Below are positions 1 through 11,085 of a stretch of DNA of 52,072 bases, piece by piece. Source of the DNA: Cyanophora paradoxa (Eukaryota; Glaucocystophyceae; Cyanophorales; Cyanophoraceae); the NCBI GenBank assembly GCA_004431415.1, contig QPMI01000539.1, forward strand, positions 1 through 52,072. The letters are read 5' to 3'. The position numbers were made by a program, and so were the translations under genes. A model generated the notes under the pieces. That model was not told the DNA's origin, ran no database searches, and saw nothing but the letters and a program-made list of their open reading frames with translations. Within the stretch, counting starts at the first letter, position 1. Each line of letters begins with the position of its first letter.

Positions 1-3
1 ACC

Positions 4-189
4 ATGGCCTTTAACCGCACCGTGCTGGTCCGCGGCGCCCGCGCCGTCGTCGGGTTCTTTGGAGAAAGCTACGACGATTTCAACGCCCAGTCGCGCGACC
101 TCTACGGCAAATGCACGCGCACCCTCACGTTCCTCGACGACTCGCGCTGCATCCAGCAGATGTCGGCCTCGGAGCTCGCCGCGATCCCG
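4..189 (+). pseudogene. 5' fragment of the unknown 204-aa gene found intact at 22474-23088
   Basis: The first 62 codons, starting from an ATG in an ACCATGG context, are the same as the N-terminus of the intact minus-strand gene at 22474-23088. Identity stops after ...ELAAIP, where the sequence passes directly into the small GC-rich repeat array with GTAATCGG at a codon boundary. The fragment is in plus orientation, opposite to the intact copy, so it is not simply the end of the same direct duplication. The function of the family is not recognised. The remaining ~140 codons are missing, so the fragment is probably not functional unless it is spliced across the array to the short open segment after 709. 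Confidence 0.75.
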
Positions 190-708
190 GTAATCGGACG
201 AGCTCTGTGCAGGGGGGAGGAGGTCCAGGGGGGTAGAGCGGCGGGCAAGGCGTCTCGGTCCGCCCTTTTGTTCGTCTTGCCCCCATCTCCCCCCCTCTTT
301 CACCGTACCCCCTTTTCACACTCCCCCCGTCCCGCTCCCCGCATTGCCCGGTAATCGGACGAGCTCTGTGCAGGGGGGAGGAGGTCCAGGGGGGTAGAGC
401 GGCGGGCAAGGCGTCTCGGTCCCGCCCCTTTGTTCGTCTTGCCCCCTCTCCCCCCTCTTTCACCCCCCGCACCCTCTCGTCGGCTACCGTACCCCTTTTC
501 ACACCCTCCCCGTCCCGCTCCCCGCATTGCCCGGTAATCGGACGAGCTCTGTGCAGGGGGAGGAGGTCTAGGGGGTAGAGCGGCGGGCAAGGCGTCTCGG
601 TCCCGCCCCTTTGTTCGTCTTGCCCCCTCTCCCCTCCTCTTCCACCCCCTCCCCCCCCGCACCTTTTCGTCGGCTACCGTACCCCCTTTTCACACTCCCC
701 CCCGCGCA
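190..708 (+). repeat. GC-rich tandem repeat array, ~160-185 bp units, first copy
   Basis: Three units start with GTAATCGGACGAGCTCTGTG at 190, 350 and 533. Each then carries a purine-rich GGGGGGAGGAGG block, TAGAGCGGCGGGCAAGGCG, and long pyrimidine tracts ending near CCCCGCATTGCCCG. The core GAGCTCTGTGCAGGGGG is shared with the larger satellite at 35 kb. The array ends in CCCGCGCAG before a short open segment. Confidence 0.85.
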
Positions 709-795
709 GAGCTCGGCCATTTCCCGCTTCTATGTGGAGAAAGGGGGCTACCGCAACCTCAAGGGCACAGCGACGAGGCGCGCAAGGAAAAAAAA
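709..795 (+). other. Short conserved coding-like segment (exon-like), first of three copies
   Basis: After CGCAG the sequence reads AGCTCGGCCATTTCCCGCTT and can be translated as a sensible peptide containing SRFYVEKGGYRNLKGTA. It recurs at 24151-24237 and, with variation, at 23468-23548. Preservation of this peptide among noncoding arrays suggests a leftover exon or gene fragment. No family was recognised. Confidence 0.4.
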
Positions 796-827
796 ACCGC
801 ACCGATCCCGGGTACGCGTCCCCCACC

Positions 828-940
828 CCTCTAATATAATTCAAATACAATTCAAATTCGGTACGAGATATATATATGTTATATAACGCCCTGCGCAGGC
901 CACAGGGGTACGTATATATACACACACATACAAGGGCAAG
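828..940. other. A+T-rich island between repeat array and RING gene 3' end, first copy
   Basis: In otherwise ~70% G+C DNA this stretch has TAATATAATTCAAATACAAT, ATATATATATG and GTATATATACACACACA runs. It lies just beyond the stop of the minus-strand RING gene, so it may serve as 3' untranslated or polyadenylation sequence, or as a DNA-unwinding element. It is copied at 24270-24378. Confidence 0.5.
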
Positions 941-964
941 GCGCGAGGCGCGGCGCGCGCCGGC

Positions 965-1573
965 TCACGCGCTCGGCGCGGCGCCGTCTCGATCGGGCGG
1001 GGAGAGCCAGGCGGGATCGACGAAGCGCGCGCAGAGGGCCCGCGGGAGGGCCGGGTCCAGCCCCGCGGCGGCCTCGGCGAGCCGCGCCGCGTAGGCCTCG
1101 CGACCGGCCTCGTAGAGGCGCCGGTGCGCCGCCGCGAGCGGCACGATCTCGAGGCCCGGGTCGGCGCGGCAGAGGGGGCACCGGAGCGGCGCGATCGGGA
1201 GGAGGCAGCCGAGGCAGAAGACGTGCCGCACCCGAGGCGCGTCGGGCGGCACGGGAGCTGGAGGCAGACGGCGCACACGGCGTCGTCGTCGAGCGCGGCG
1301 CGCGCGGCGGGGCGCCACAGGTTGCTCGTGCATGTCCAGGCGACGTGGGCGGCGCGGCCGACCGCCTCGTAGCGCGCCAGGGCGCCGGCGTCGCGGGTCG
1401 GGTCGCCCCGCGGGCGCCTCGACGATCTCGCTCACGATGCGGCTGGACTTGACGCCGAGCGCGAGCGGCGCGGCGATCACGCCCCGGGCGGCGTCGTAGG
1501 CGTGCCCGTCCAGATACTTCCACCGTCCGAGGTCGTAGGTGCGCTCGGGCGCGGGCGCAGCGGCAGAGGCCAT
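965..1573 (-). pseudogene. RING-finger protein, first copy, frame broken
   Basis: This is the same gene as the intact RING gene at 24407-25018. Two small deletions break the frame as written. One base is missing in the C run before the histidine region of the RING (near 1225: GTGCCGC here, GTGCCCGC in the other copy). Two bases are missing near 1406 (CGCCCCGCGGG here, CGCCCCCGGCGGG there). The N-terminus starting MASAAAPAPERTYDLGRWKY and the C-terminus are otherwise unchanged. The losses lie in G/C runs and may be sequencing errors; if real, the RING is destroyed in this copy. Confidence 0.8.
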
Positions 1574-2168
1574 TCCGAGGGTGCTGGCGGGGGTACGGGG
1601 GGAGCCGGGCCGGTGTGGGGCACCCTCTACCTCCTAGGAGAATTCCCCGGGGGTATTTAGCCGTTTGACCTCCCCTCCCCCCCGTACCCCCTCCCTCACC
1701 TTGCCCGCTACCCCCCAATCCTCCCTTCTCTCCCTCCTTCCCCTCTACGCTCTTGCCCCCTTCCCCTCACGCCATCCCCCAGAGGGACGGGATTGGAGGA
1801 CACGACACCATCACGGGAGGCGACGGCGGCGGCGACGGGAGGGGAGGCCAGTAGCCCAACCTACTGGGGCTGGCAAGCTAGCTAGATACGAAACCCTCGA
1901 ACCTTTCGTTCATTTTGCATCGTTTCTAAAACACAGCATGCGACGATCCTCAGTAGTATCTAGTCGGAGAGATGTATTGGGCGATGTGAAACTCATTGTA
2001 GTTGTACATGTGTTGTGTGCGAATGCAAGAGATTGAAATCTCCCTTGCCCCGCTCTGCGCTCTTGCCCCTTCCCCCCCCCACCCCACCCACCCTCTCCAT
2101 CCCCTCCCCTCTCGCCGATTCGGCCCAACGGACCGAATCGAGCGACTCGGCGGCCGGCGGCGCTCCAA
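1574..2168. other. Divergent intergenic region between RING and primase-helicase genes, first copy
   Basis: The region separates two divergently transcribed genes. Near the RING start it holds GGGTATTTAGCC, giving the minus-strand TATA-like TAAATA. The middle is pyrimidine-rich (CCCCTCCCCCCCGTACCCCC), followed by a less GC-rich segment from ~1870 to 2035 with GCTAGCTAGATACG and an open but unsupported reading frame. No RNA gene is seen. It matches 25019-25624. Confidence 0.6.
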
Positions 2169-2178
2169 CGCATAAAAG
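2169..2178 (+). promoter_or_regulatory. TATA-like box CGCATAAAAG of the primase-helicase gene, first copy
   Basis: The box lies about 45 bases before the ATG at 2219. Nearly identical CGCATAAA boxes precede the TFIIB-like and GIY-YIG genes, which supports a shared promoter element. Confidence 0.6.
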
Positions 2179-5100
2179 AGAGGCGCCATGCGGTCGGGGC
2201 GTCAGTCTCGACTGCACGATGAAACGCCCGGCGGACCACGATGCGTCCGAGGGTCCCACCGGCGACCGAACCGGAGTAGCACCGCCGGCGGTGCCACCGT
2301 GCAACGCAGCGGCACAAGTCACGATCAAGCGCGAGGGGGCGGCACCGCAGGCGGTGCCGCCGTGCGCCGCCGCGGCGCAGGCCAAGCGCAAGGGGGCGGC
2401 ACCGCCGGCGGTGCCGCTGCCGCCAAGGAGGGCGCCGGCGCCGATGCAGAGGGCGACCTCGAGATGGAGGACAAGGCGCCGGCGGGCGCGACCGCGCCGC
2501 CCTCGGGCGCGCCCCTCCCCGCCCCGCCGCGAACCAGATCGTGCGGACCACGGTCCTCGTCAAGAGCAACCCGCGCAAGGGCGCCGCGCGCGACGCGATC
2601 TTTGCCGTCCCTGGCAGCCCGCCGACGTGGAGAGGCTCGAGTCGCCGGTCGCGCGCCGCGCCGTCGTCCAGATCTCGCCCCAGATCCTCGTCGAGCACGC
2701 GGGCGGCGCCCGGCGCACCCTCCGCGCGTTCAACGTCTTTGACTTTGACGTCCCCAACATCCGCTTCCCGAGGCGCTGGAGGGCGGCTCGCTCGGGAGGG
2801 AGCAGCTGAAGAACGCCAAGAAAGAGTACCTCGCCGGCGTGCTGGCGCGGTGCGAGACCCTCGCCCAGTACTGGACCGAGGTCCCCGAGATCCTCGGCGT
2901 CGCCCGCCGCGCGCGCGACTTTGCCCGGGCCCTCCAGGCGCGCGGCGTCGCCGTCCTCGTCGTCTTCTCGGGCCTTAAGGGCTTCCACGTCTACGTGCGC
3001 GACGCCGACCTCGTCGCGGCGGTCGAGGGGCCCGGCGCCGCCGTGTACGCCAAGGAGGACCTCGACCAGTGGTGGGGCATCGTGCGCGCCAAGCTCAAGC
3101 GGCTCGAGGAGGACTCGGCGGCGGCGCTGCGCGACCCGTCGGTCCCGCAGGGGAGAAGAGCCGCCTCCGCCGCTCCTTCTGGTCCAAGGCCACGCGCGCC
3201 GCTGGCCCGCGGCGCGTCCCCGGCATGTACAAGGCGGGACGGTGGGAGGGGCGCGAGGCCTTTGAGCGCGTCGTCGTCCCGTTTGCGGAGGAGCGCGGGA
3301 TCGGGGCGATGGTGGAGCAGCTGGAAAGGGAGGGCGTCCTGGACCTCGCGCCGTTCCGCGTCAACAGCGGCTGCCGCTCCGACGAGCACCGCCACGGCTG
3401 GACCTCCTACTACCCCGTGGCGGTACCCCTGGAGGCCGTCGACGACGCGGCGATCGCGGCGACGGTCCGCCTGCACGCCACGCGGCCCGACCCGCTCCTC
3501 GTCGCGTGGAACAGCGACGAGTGGCGCTGGCTGCGCGAGCTCGCGCGCGAGATCGCCCCAAGCACACCCTCCACGTGGCGGCCCCCGCGGACGGCGCCCG
3601 CCCTCCGCCGCCCAAGCGCCCGCGCGCCCCCCGGGCCCCGGCCGCCGCCGACGCTCGATCGGGAGGGCGAGAAGGAGGAGGAGGAGGAGGAGGGCGGGAA
3701 TGCGGAGGACGGGGACGCCGAGGACGAGGCGACGATCAGCGAGGGCGTGGTGGAGCGCCTCGGGCTCCTCGCGTGCGGGGCGGGGCGCGGGCGGGGCTGG
3801 AGCGCCGCCCCGGCCGCGGCCGCGGCGGCCGCGGCGGCCCCTCGATCTCCCACTTTGTTTCGCCGCCCGACGCGGACGGGGGCGAGCTCTGCCCCCACGG
3901 CCGGGACCACGAGCGCGTGGAGACGAGCATGTGGGTGGCGGAGAGCGGCATCCCCGGCGTCCTCGCCGCGACGGCGCACTGCTACTCGCTCCGCTGCGCC
4001 GGCGAGCCGCTCCTGGGCGCCCTCGCGTGGGCCCAGCCGGGCGCCTTTGGCGGCGCCTCGACCCTCGCCCAGGCCGACGCGGCGCTCCTGGGGCTCCACG
4101 CCACCGTCGCCCGCATCGCCGACCGGAGCCTCCAGCTCGCGGAGAGGCTCGCGCGCGCGGCGGCGGCGGCGGCGGCGGCAGAGGCGCAGGCGGCAGCGGC
4201 GGCGGCAGAGGGGGAGGGGGCAGGGGGACGGGCCCCAGGACGGCGCGCGCGGGGCGGCGCCGGCGCCGGCCGCCCCCGCCCTCCCGCAGCGGCCGGCGGG
4301 GGCGCTGCCCCCGTCCGCGTCGCCTCGCACGTCGAGGGCCGCTCCTACTTTGTCCGCGTCCCCTGCTGGAGCTGCGGTCACCGCAAGGGGAAGCTCTTCA
4401 TCGACCAGACGAGCGGGGAGGCCGAGGAGCGCGGTCAGGTGCGCGTCCGGGCGTGCGGCGCGGCGGCGTGCGGCGGGCGCTGGGCCTGCGGGCCGCTGGA
4501 GCTCGGCGAGGACGACGCGACCGAGCTCCGCCTCGCCGAGGACGAGGTGGACATGTTCTCCCTCCGGCTCTTCCCCGAGCAGGCCAAGTCCATGGGCGCC
4601 GGCACCTTTGGCGCGACGGCCCGCAACCCGTACTGGGCGGAGCTCCCTCAGGCGCCGTCGACTACCTCGATGCCGTCGTCGCGTGGCTGCGCACGCTCGG
4701 CGCCGGCGCGGCGCTCCCTCCGACGGCGGCCCCGAGCGGCGCGTCCGGCCCCGCGGCGTCGGGCCCCCGGGCTCCTTTCCCCTCGAGGACGGCGCGACCG
4801 GCGGGCCGGCGGCGCGGCTGCGCGCCATGCTGCCGGACCTCGCGACGTGGCGCGCTGCCCTCCGCCTCCCCGAGCTCTCCCGGCCCCTCGCGATCCCGGC
4901 GGACTTTGATCCCGTCGCCCGACGCTGGATCGACATCGACGAGCCGGCGGGCCCGGGGGCCCAGCGCTTCTGCAGCCCGGCCCCCATCCTCGCGCGCCTC
5001 GACGGCGGGAGGAAGACGATCTTTGTGCGGGCAGAGACCGGGAGCGGCAAGACGGAGACGTGCGTGGGGGGCCGCGAGGGCGCGGCGGGGCCGGGCCCCC

Positions 5101-7493
5101 GGGGGATCCTGCAGGCGGTGCTGGACGACCCGACGCTCGTGGGGCTCCCCAGCGTCCCCGGCGCGCCGCCCCGCGTCCTCTACGTGACGGCGGGGCGAGT
5201 TCAGCCCGACATCCTCGTCAAGGACCCCCGCTTCGCGGCCCTCTCCTACCCCTCGGCGTCGGGCGAGCGCGTGCCGGTCGCCTGGACCGTCTACAAGGAG
5301 GCCCGCCCCGAGGAGCTCGCCGACGCCTCGTTCGTCATGTGCACGGTGCAGAGCGGCCGCCGGCTCGAGGGCGACTTTGACGTCGTCATCGTCGACGAGG
5401 GGGCGCGGGCCCTCACGACCCTCACGACGGGCGGGCCGTTCAAGGGGCCCGAGCACCACGCGCAGACGGTCGCCTGGTTCGACAGGGCGCTGGAGGCGCC
5501 GGCGCTCGTGATCGTCGCCGACGCCGACCTGCTGGACGAGGACGCCGCCCTCTACGCCGCGCGCCGCCCGGGGCGGACGTCATCTCGTACCTCAAGCGCG
5601 GCAGCAACGACGCGCGCCTGCGCTGGACGGCCATCGACATTCGCTACGCCGCCGCCGTGATCGCCGCCAAGCTCCTCGCCGGCGAGGTCGGCTACATCGC
5701 CTGCTCGACGCGGCGCGCCCTCTGGGAGATCGAGTCCATCGTGCGGCGCCACATGCGGCTCTCCGGGCGCCGCTGCGAGTTCCTGTACGCCGACGCGGAC
5801 CGGCGCGCGAGGCAGACGATGACGGACTCGGACTACGTCTGCTCCGCCCTCTGCTACGCTTCCAACTACGCGATGCCCAGGGCACCGACTTTTCCAGCGG
5901 GCCGCCCGCCAACTTTGTCGCCTACATCGAGGAGGGGCGGACCGCCGACGTCAACGCCGGCTTTCAGCTCGTCCGCCGCCGCCGTCACGTGATCGGGCCC
6001 GACGCCTTTTTCTTCTGCCGGTTCCCCCGCAAGGCCCCCCTCCCCGACCGGCAGGGGCGGCCCCTGCACGCCCCCGTCGACTGGCGGGCGATCTACGGCG
6101 AGCTGGTGGACTCGGTGCGCGCGTGGAACGAGCGGCTCCCCGCGGAGAGGCGCGTGGCGACCGAGGAGCACTACCTCCGCGTGCGGGCCGTCCGCACGGC
6201 GCTCCGGAACGCGACGCACGCGTGCCCCATGCTGGCGTTTCACCTGAAGCTCCGCTCGCTCGGCAACGAGGGCCTCTACGTGTACCCCCTGCCCCAGCCC
6301 CGAAGAAGCCCAAGGGCGGCGCGCGCGCGGGCCCGAGCGCGCCGGCGGCGCCGGCGGCGGGGGCCTCCCCTGGATGCCGGAGGGGTACTCGGACTCTGCC
6401 GTCCCCCTGGCGGCCGAGGTCGAGGCGCGCGAGCGGCTCCTCCCATCGTCGCCGCGCCGCGGCTGCTGGGCTACGACTGCGCCAAGGCGATCCGGGGGCC
6501 ATGGAGTACGGGACGTCCACGGTGGAGGTCTCCGACGCGGCGCGGCGCGCCTGGAAGCGCGAAAAGGCCGCCGCGCGCTTCGGGCTGCGGCCCGAGCAGG
6601 TGGGCGTCGCCGAGGTCCGCCTCTCGGAGCAGAGCCCGCCGGCGGAGATCTTCCGCCTCTCCAAGCGGTTCGCCCTCGACACCCTCCCGTACCTCGCCTC
6701 GGGGCGGCCCCCGACGAGGAGAGCGCGACGCTCCTCCCGGACCACCGCGAGCGGCGCCGCCCCTTTGAGAGCGCCCTGCGGCTCTTTGAGCTGCTCGGCG
6801 CGCGCGTCCCGCCCGGCGGCGGCGCGGCGGCGGCGGCGAGCGACGTCGCGGCCGGCCTCCGTTACCTCTTCTGGGCGACGTGGGAGGGGCCGGAGGACTG
6901 CGGCGCGGCGCGCCTGCGCGGGCTCGGCGAGGCGATCGAGGAGGGTGGCATCTTTACCGACGGGCCCCTCGGGCGGCTCTTTGCGGACGCCTGCCGCGCG
7001 GCGTGGGAGCGGATCGCGATCCCCTACTCGCCGATCGCCGCGTACCGCGCCGACGCCCTCCGCTGGCAGTGCGCCGAGCTCTGGCAGCTCGAGTGCCTCC
7101 GCCCGGAGAAGCGCAACAAGGGGGCCGCCCCTCCCCCGATCGGGGACTGCGCGCGGCGCCTCCTGCACGACCTCGTCGTCCACGCCGCGGAGCAGCTGGG
7201 CCTCGGCGTGCTCGTCGCGGCGGCCGACGCGCGGCGCGTGGTGCGGGGCGGCGCGCGCAGGACCGTCAAGCGCACGCGCTACTGCTTCGACCCCGAGACC
7301 GTCCTCCTCGGCCTGCGCCTCTACGGGCGCGATCGGGACGGCCGCGGGGACGTCCCGCCCGACGCGACGCTCGGGGCGCTCCTGGCGGCCGGCGTGCGCT
7401 CCCTCCAGATCGCGCTCGTCCAGGATCCAAAGTCCAAGCTCCGGGCGGCGGGCGCGGGCGGCGGCGGCGGCGAGGGCGGCGAGGGTGGCGCCC

Positions 7494-7498
7494 CGGGC
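7494..7498. repeat. Target-site duplication CGGGC, left
   Basis: CGGGC directly precedes the element and is repeated at 17212-17216; the uninterrupted copy has it once at 30960-30964. Confidence 0.9.
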
Positions 7499-7536
7499 GT
7501 ACCCCGGCACTTTTGGCTCACCCACGCATTGCGTCG
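7499..7536 (+). repeat. Left terminal inverted repeat, 38 bp
   Basis: It begins GTACCCCGGCACTTTTGGCT and ends GCATTGCGTCG. It is perfectly complementary to 17174-17211, after which similarity becomes patchy. Confidence 0.92.
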
Positions 7537-8088
7537 AAATTTGAGTCATTTTTCGACGCAGTGCTCCGAAATTTCACGCAATGCTTGAAAATGCGTCGGG
7601 GTTTCAAGCAGCGCTTGAAACCCCACGCAGTGCGACGCAGCTGCCCGAAACTTCGAAGCACCGCGACTGCGCCAAATTCCCACTGCGTCTGGCTGCGTCG
7701 AGCGATGCAGCCTCAGGGCCTGGCAGCGCTAGCAGGCGCTATAGCTAGTACTAGTAGCTCGTAACCCATGCGGATTGCGGATTCAATGATTGCAGCGCGC
7801 GCGCTCGGGATCCACTGGGGCAGATCCGAGTGCGCGGGCGGATTGCAGCGCGCGCGCGGCTGTACCAGTACCGCAGTACTAGTATATACGTACGTGCATG
7901 CTTAGTTTGCTCGCGCTTCTGGGCCGCTGGGCCGCGGCCGGGCCACAGCGGCGACAGGCCCGTGGCCAGCTATTGTGAATCTGTGGCATGCGCTGTTCAT
8001 AAAAAGATGATGAACTGGAAGTATACAGGCTGTCCGGGATCCGAAATCTATCACACGCACCAGCCCCTGAAGCCCGAATCCGAGCGCT

Positions 8089-10604
8089 AGCTAGTTGCCG
8101 AGAAAACGAAAACTAACTGCAATCAGCTGCCGAACAGCGGGAAGTGCTGCTGTCCTGCCTGCAGCATCGTCCGCCGGCGGCACAGGCAGAATGCGCCCTC
8201 GCCGCACTCGCTGCGGCAAGTCACCGCGCTCGCTGCGCTCAGAATAAGCGGACTCCTAGCTTAAAGAGAGAAGTGGGAAGCAAGGGGACGTCTGCGCACC
8301 GAGGAGAGGGTAGCAGTCCCGCTTCCTCCGCATCCAGCATCCCTTGCCCGTGCCCGACGTCGAAGGCAGAGCGCTCGCTGCGCACGGAGAGGAATGTCAA
8401 TCTAATGAAAAGAGAATGCGCGCCGATTAACAGACCGCACCTGCGGCCGAGCGCCCACACCATGGACTGGAAGAGCGCCTCCTCTGGCCAAAAGGGCGGA
8501 GGCGTTGATGGCGCTCGCCGCGCTGCGGCATCACGGTCAGCGCGCGGATCGAACGAAGATAAGCGAGTGGTGACCGGCAAACGGACCGCTGTGCACCACA
8601 GCAGGGTGAGTGAGCAGCAGGCCGGCTCGCGCCGCGTCCGGGCCGGTCCGGCATCCCTCGACCGCGATGCCGAAGCTGCGTTCGGAGCGTCAACCGAAAG
8701 AAGAGAAGAATGCGCGCCGGCAAACGACCGCACCTGCCGCACCTGCGCCCCAGCGGCCGCAAGCACAAGAACTCCGAGGCCGCGGCCGTCCAGAAGCCAC
8801 GCGTCCGAGAACGGCACCCGCTCCGCTGCGCACGCGGCCGGCGTCACAAAAACATCAACGCGAGAGTAGCGGAAACAAGAGCGAGCACCTGGCCTGCGGG
8901 AGAAGACGCTAGGCGAACTGGATGGTGGTGCTCTGCTCGCGCGGGCCAGTCACCCCGTTCCTGGACCGCCAGCGGAATGAGGGATTGGGGCAAAGGAGAT
9001 GAAACGAAAAAGCACCTTGCTTCGCATCGGCAGCCGCCTTCTCCTTTTTGCGCGAGCCGACCAAAAGAAGGAACACTTGGCGGCGGCGGCCGGGCTAAGA
9101 ATGCAGATCAAGGGCGCTTGAAGAGGCAAGAACGACGCGTACACGAGCGCTCTTCGCCACGAGCGGGCGCCCGCCGCCCTGGGGCAGCGCTCTGCTTTTG
9201 AAATCAGGCCGGCGACAGGCGGGGGACGCGAGAGGATGCAAGTAGGCACCTTCGAACGTCGTTCGCGCTCGAGGCTCGTCAAGTTCGCGGCAGCTGTGCG
9301 GACTCCGTTTGACCTGTTTGAAATTGTGGAGTAAGGGAGACCAGGATGCGCTGCGGTGGAGAGCCCAGCGCCGACGCACCGAGATTGCATTGCGTCCCGT
9401 GCTGGAGGCCGCAGCCAGTTCTTGCCCTGCGTGCTCTTCAAAGTGCAAGGCCGGAATTCGGGGTACACAGCTGTTGGGCGAAAGCGGCAGCGACACCAAC
9501 AGCGATATCGATCGAGGATGCTTGAGGTTGCCCTTCGGCTCAGCTTTCCGAGGAAGCCTGAGCGGTCCCATGCTCCTTCGCAGCTCGCTCGGCCGCGGTG
9601 CCGAGCACGTTGGCGGAAGCTCGCAGATGCGGCGCGCGGCCCTTTCGTTAGCTATAGCTAGGCGCATGTGGCCCGTGTTCTCGCAGCTGCATGTCTATGC
9701 CCTGGCGTGGCCGTGTTTCCGTGCGGCGCCGCGTTCACGGCCTGCCTTCCTCCCACAAACCGACGACGTGCGTCTATGCCGTGCCCTCCGCGTTCCACGC
9801 GTGACGTACAGCTCACTCGATTTCGCAGGGATCGCCGGCGGTGAGCCCCGTCGGCCCAGTTGGTTGGCCCTGCGCCCAAGCCGAGCCAAGGTGCGGCGGC
9901 CGCCTGGCCGGGAACGGGGGGACAGGCGAACTGCCGCACGCTTCTCGCTGTTGATCTCTCCTTCGTAGCGGGCGATGGAGTGCCGGCACGCCGCTGGCGG
10001 CGAGCGCGCCCTGCCGAGCGCGTCGCCATCGCCGGGGGTGGGCCACCGGACCATAGCTTTGCGTCAGCGGCGCGCGAACGCATGTCTCACGATTCTTGCT
10101 TGCGTTCCAGGCGCTGGATCGCGCGCGCCGTCTCCAGGCTCCGAATTCTGGACCCCTCTTCCACAGCTTGGTGAGGCTCAGGCCTAGACGAGGTGAGTTG
10201 AGCGGTCTGTGTGCGTACGCGTCGCTGACAAGGCGCTCCTGTCGCGCAGGATGATCGAGTCCCGGGGCGATGGTCGGAGGGAGCGGAGGGCGGCAGCATG
10301 GATTGCACGGCGGGGCGTAGGATCGGCGGGCGGCGGCCCGGGGCGCACGCCTCGCGCGCCGCCGGCTGCCCGCCCGCCCCGGCCCGCCCCGGCGCCGTCG
10401 CTTCGCCCGCCCCGGCGCCTTCGCCCCGCTCCGCCCCGTCGCTTTCGCCCCGCCCCGCAGAGTCGGTGCGCCGTGCTGAGCGCCCTGCCCGGCACAGCCC
10501 GGCCTGCCTGCTGCTGACGCCCTCGCAGCTCTCGAGGATTTTGAATTTTCGGGGCGTCCCGCTGCCGCGGGAGAGGATCTTCGAGCGCCCCGCCGCCCCC
10601 GCCG
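8089..10604 (+). repeat. Left ~2.5 kb arm of the large inner inverted repeat
   Basis: The arm runs from CTAGTTGCCGAGAAAACG to CGCCCCGCCGCCCCCGCCG and is complementary to 14177-16589, with scattered differences. For example, the 8250-8440 portion has diverged more than 9000-10250. Several reading frames are open in both arms, but none gives a recognisable domain, and the differences between arms do not look constrained by coding. It could fold into a very long stem. Confidence 0.85.
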
Positions 10605-10617
10605 TCCTCAGGGGACA

Positions 10618-11040
10618 GCGCCGGGGGTCGCGGAAGCTCAGCAGGCGGCGGCGCGGCTCACCTGGCGGGGCGGAGGCGCGGCGGGCGGCGGCACGGCTCG
10701 CCGGGAGGGGCGGCGGCGCGGCGGGCGGCGCGCAGCTCGCCGGGCGGGGCGAGGGTGCGGCGGGCGGCGGCGAAGCTCGGCGGGCGGGGCGCGGGAGCGG
10801 CGGGCGGCGGCGCGGCTCGCCAGGCGGGGCGGAGGCGCGGCGGGCGGCGCCGCGGCTCGCGGGGCGGGGCGGAGGCGCAGCGTGCTGCGGCCCGGCTCGC
10901 CGCACGGGGTGGAGGCGCGGCTGGCGGCGGCGCGGCTCGCCAGGGGGGCGGAGGCGCAGCAGGCGGACAGGACGGCAGGCGCGGCGGGCGGCGGCGTGGC
11001 TCGCGGGGCGCCGCGGTGGCGCGACGCGGCTTCGATTCGT
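10618..11040 (+). repeat. GC minisatellite, left
   Basis: Irregular ~40-45 bp repeats are built from GCGGCTCGCCGGGCGGGGC and GGAGGCGCGGCGGGCGGCG. The reverse-oriented counterpart is at 13350-13980. The long open frames here simply reflect the repeat and are not called as genes. It ends at GTGATCACTGATCATGAGC. Confidence 0.85.
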
Positions 11041-11085
11041 GATCACTGATCATGAGCGTGATGATCTCTTGTCATTCAATTTAAA

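Noticed and set aside
8239-8847. Transposase or other protein encoded in the foldback arms
   Set aside because: The frame is open in both arms, but the peptides lack catalytic DDE/DDD or other motifs and differ between arms by frame-changing indels.
10087-11046. Proline/arginine-rich protein of 319 codons
   Set aside because: It is produced by the GC minisatellite, has no complexity outside the repeat, and the mirrored minisatellite gives similar frames in the opposite direction.
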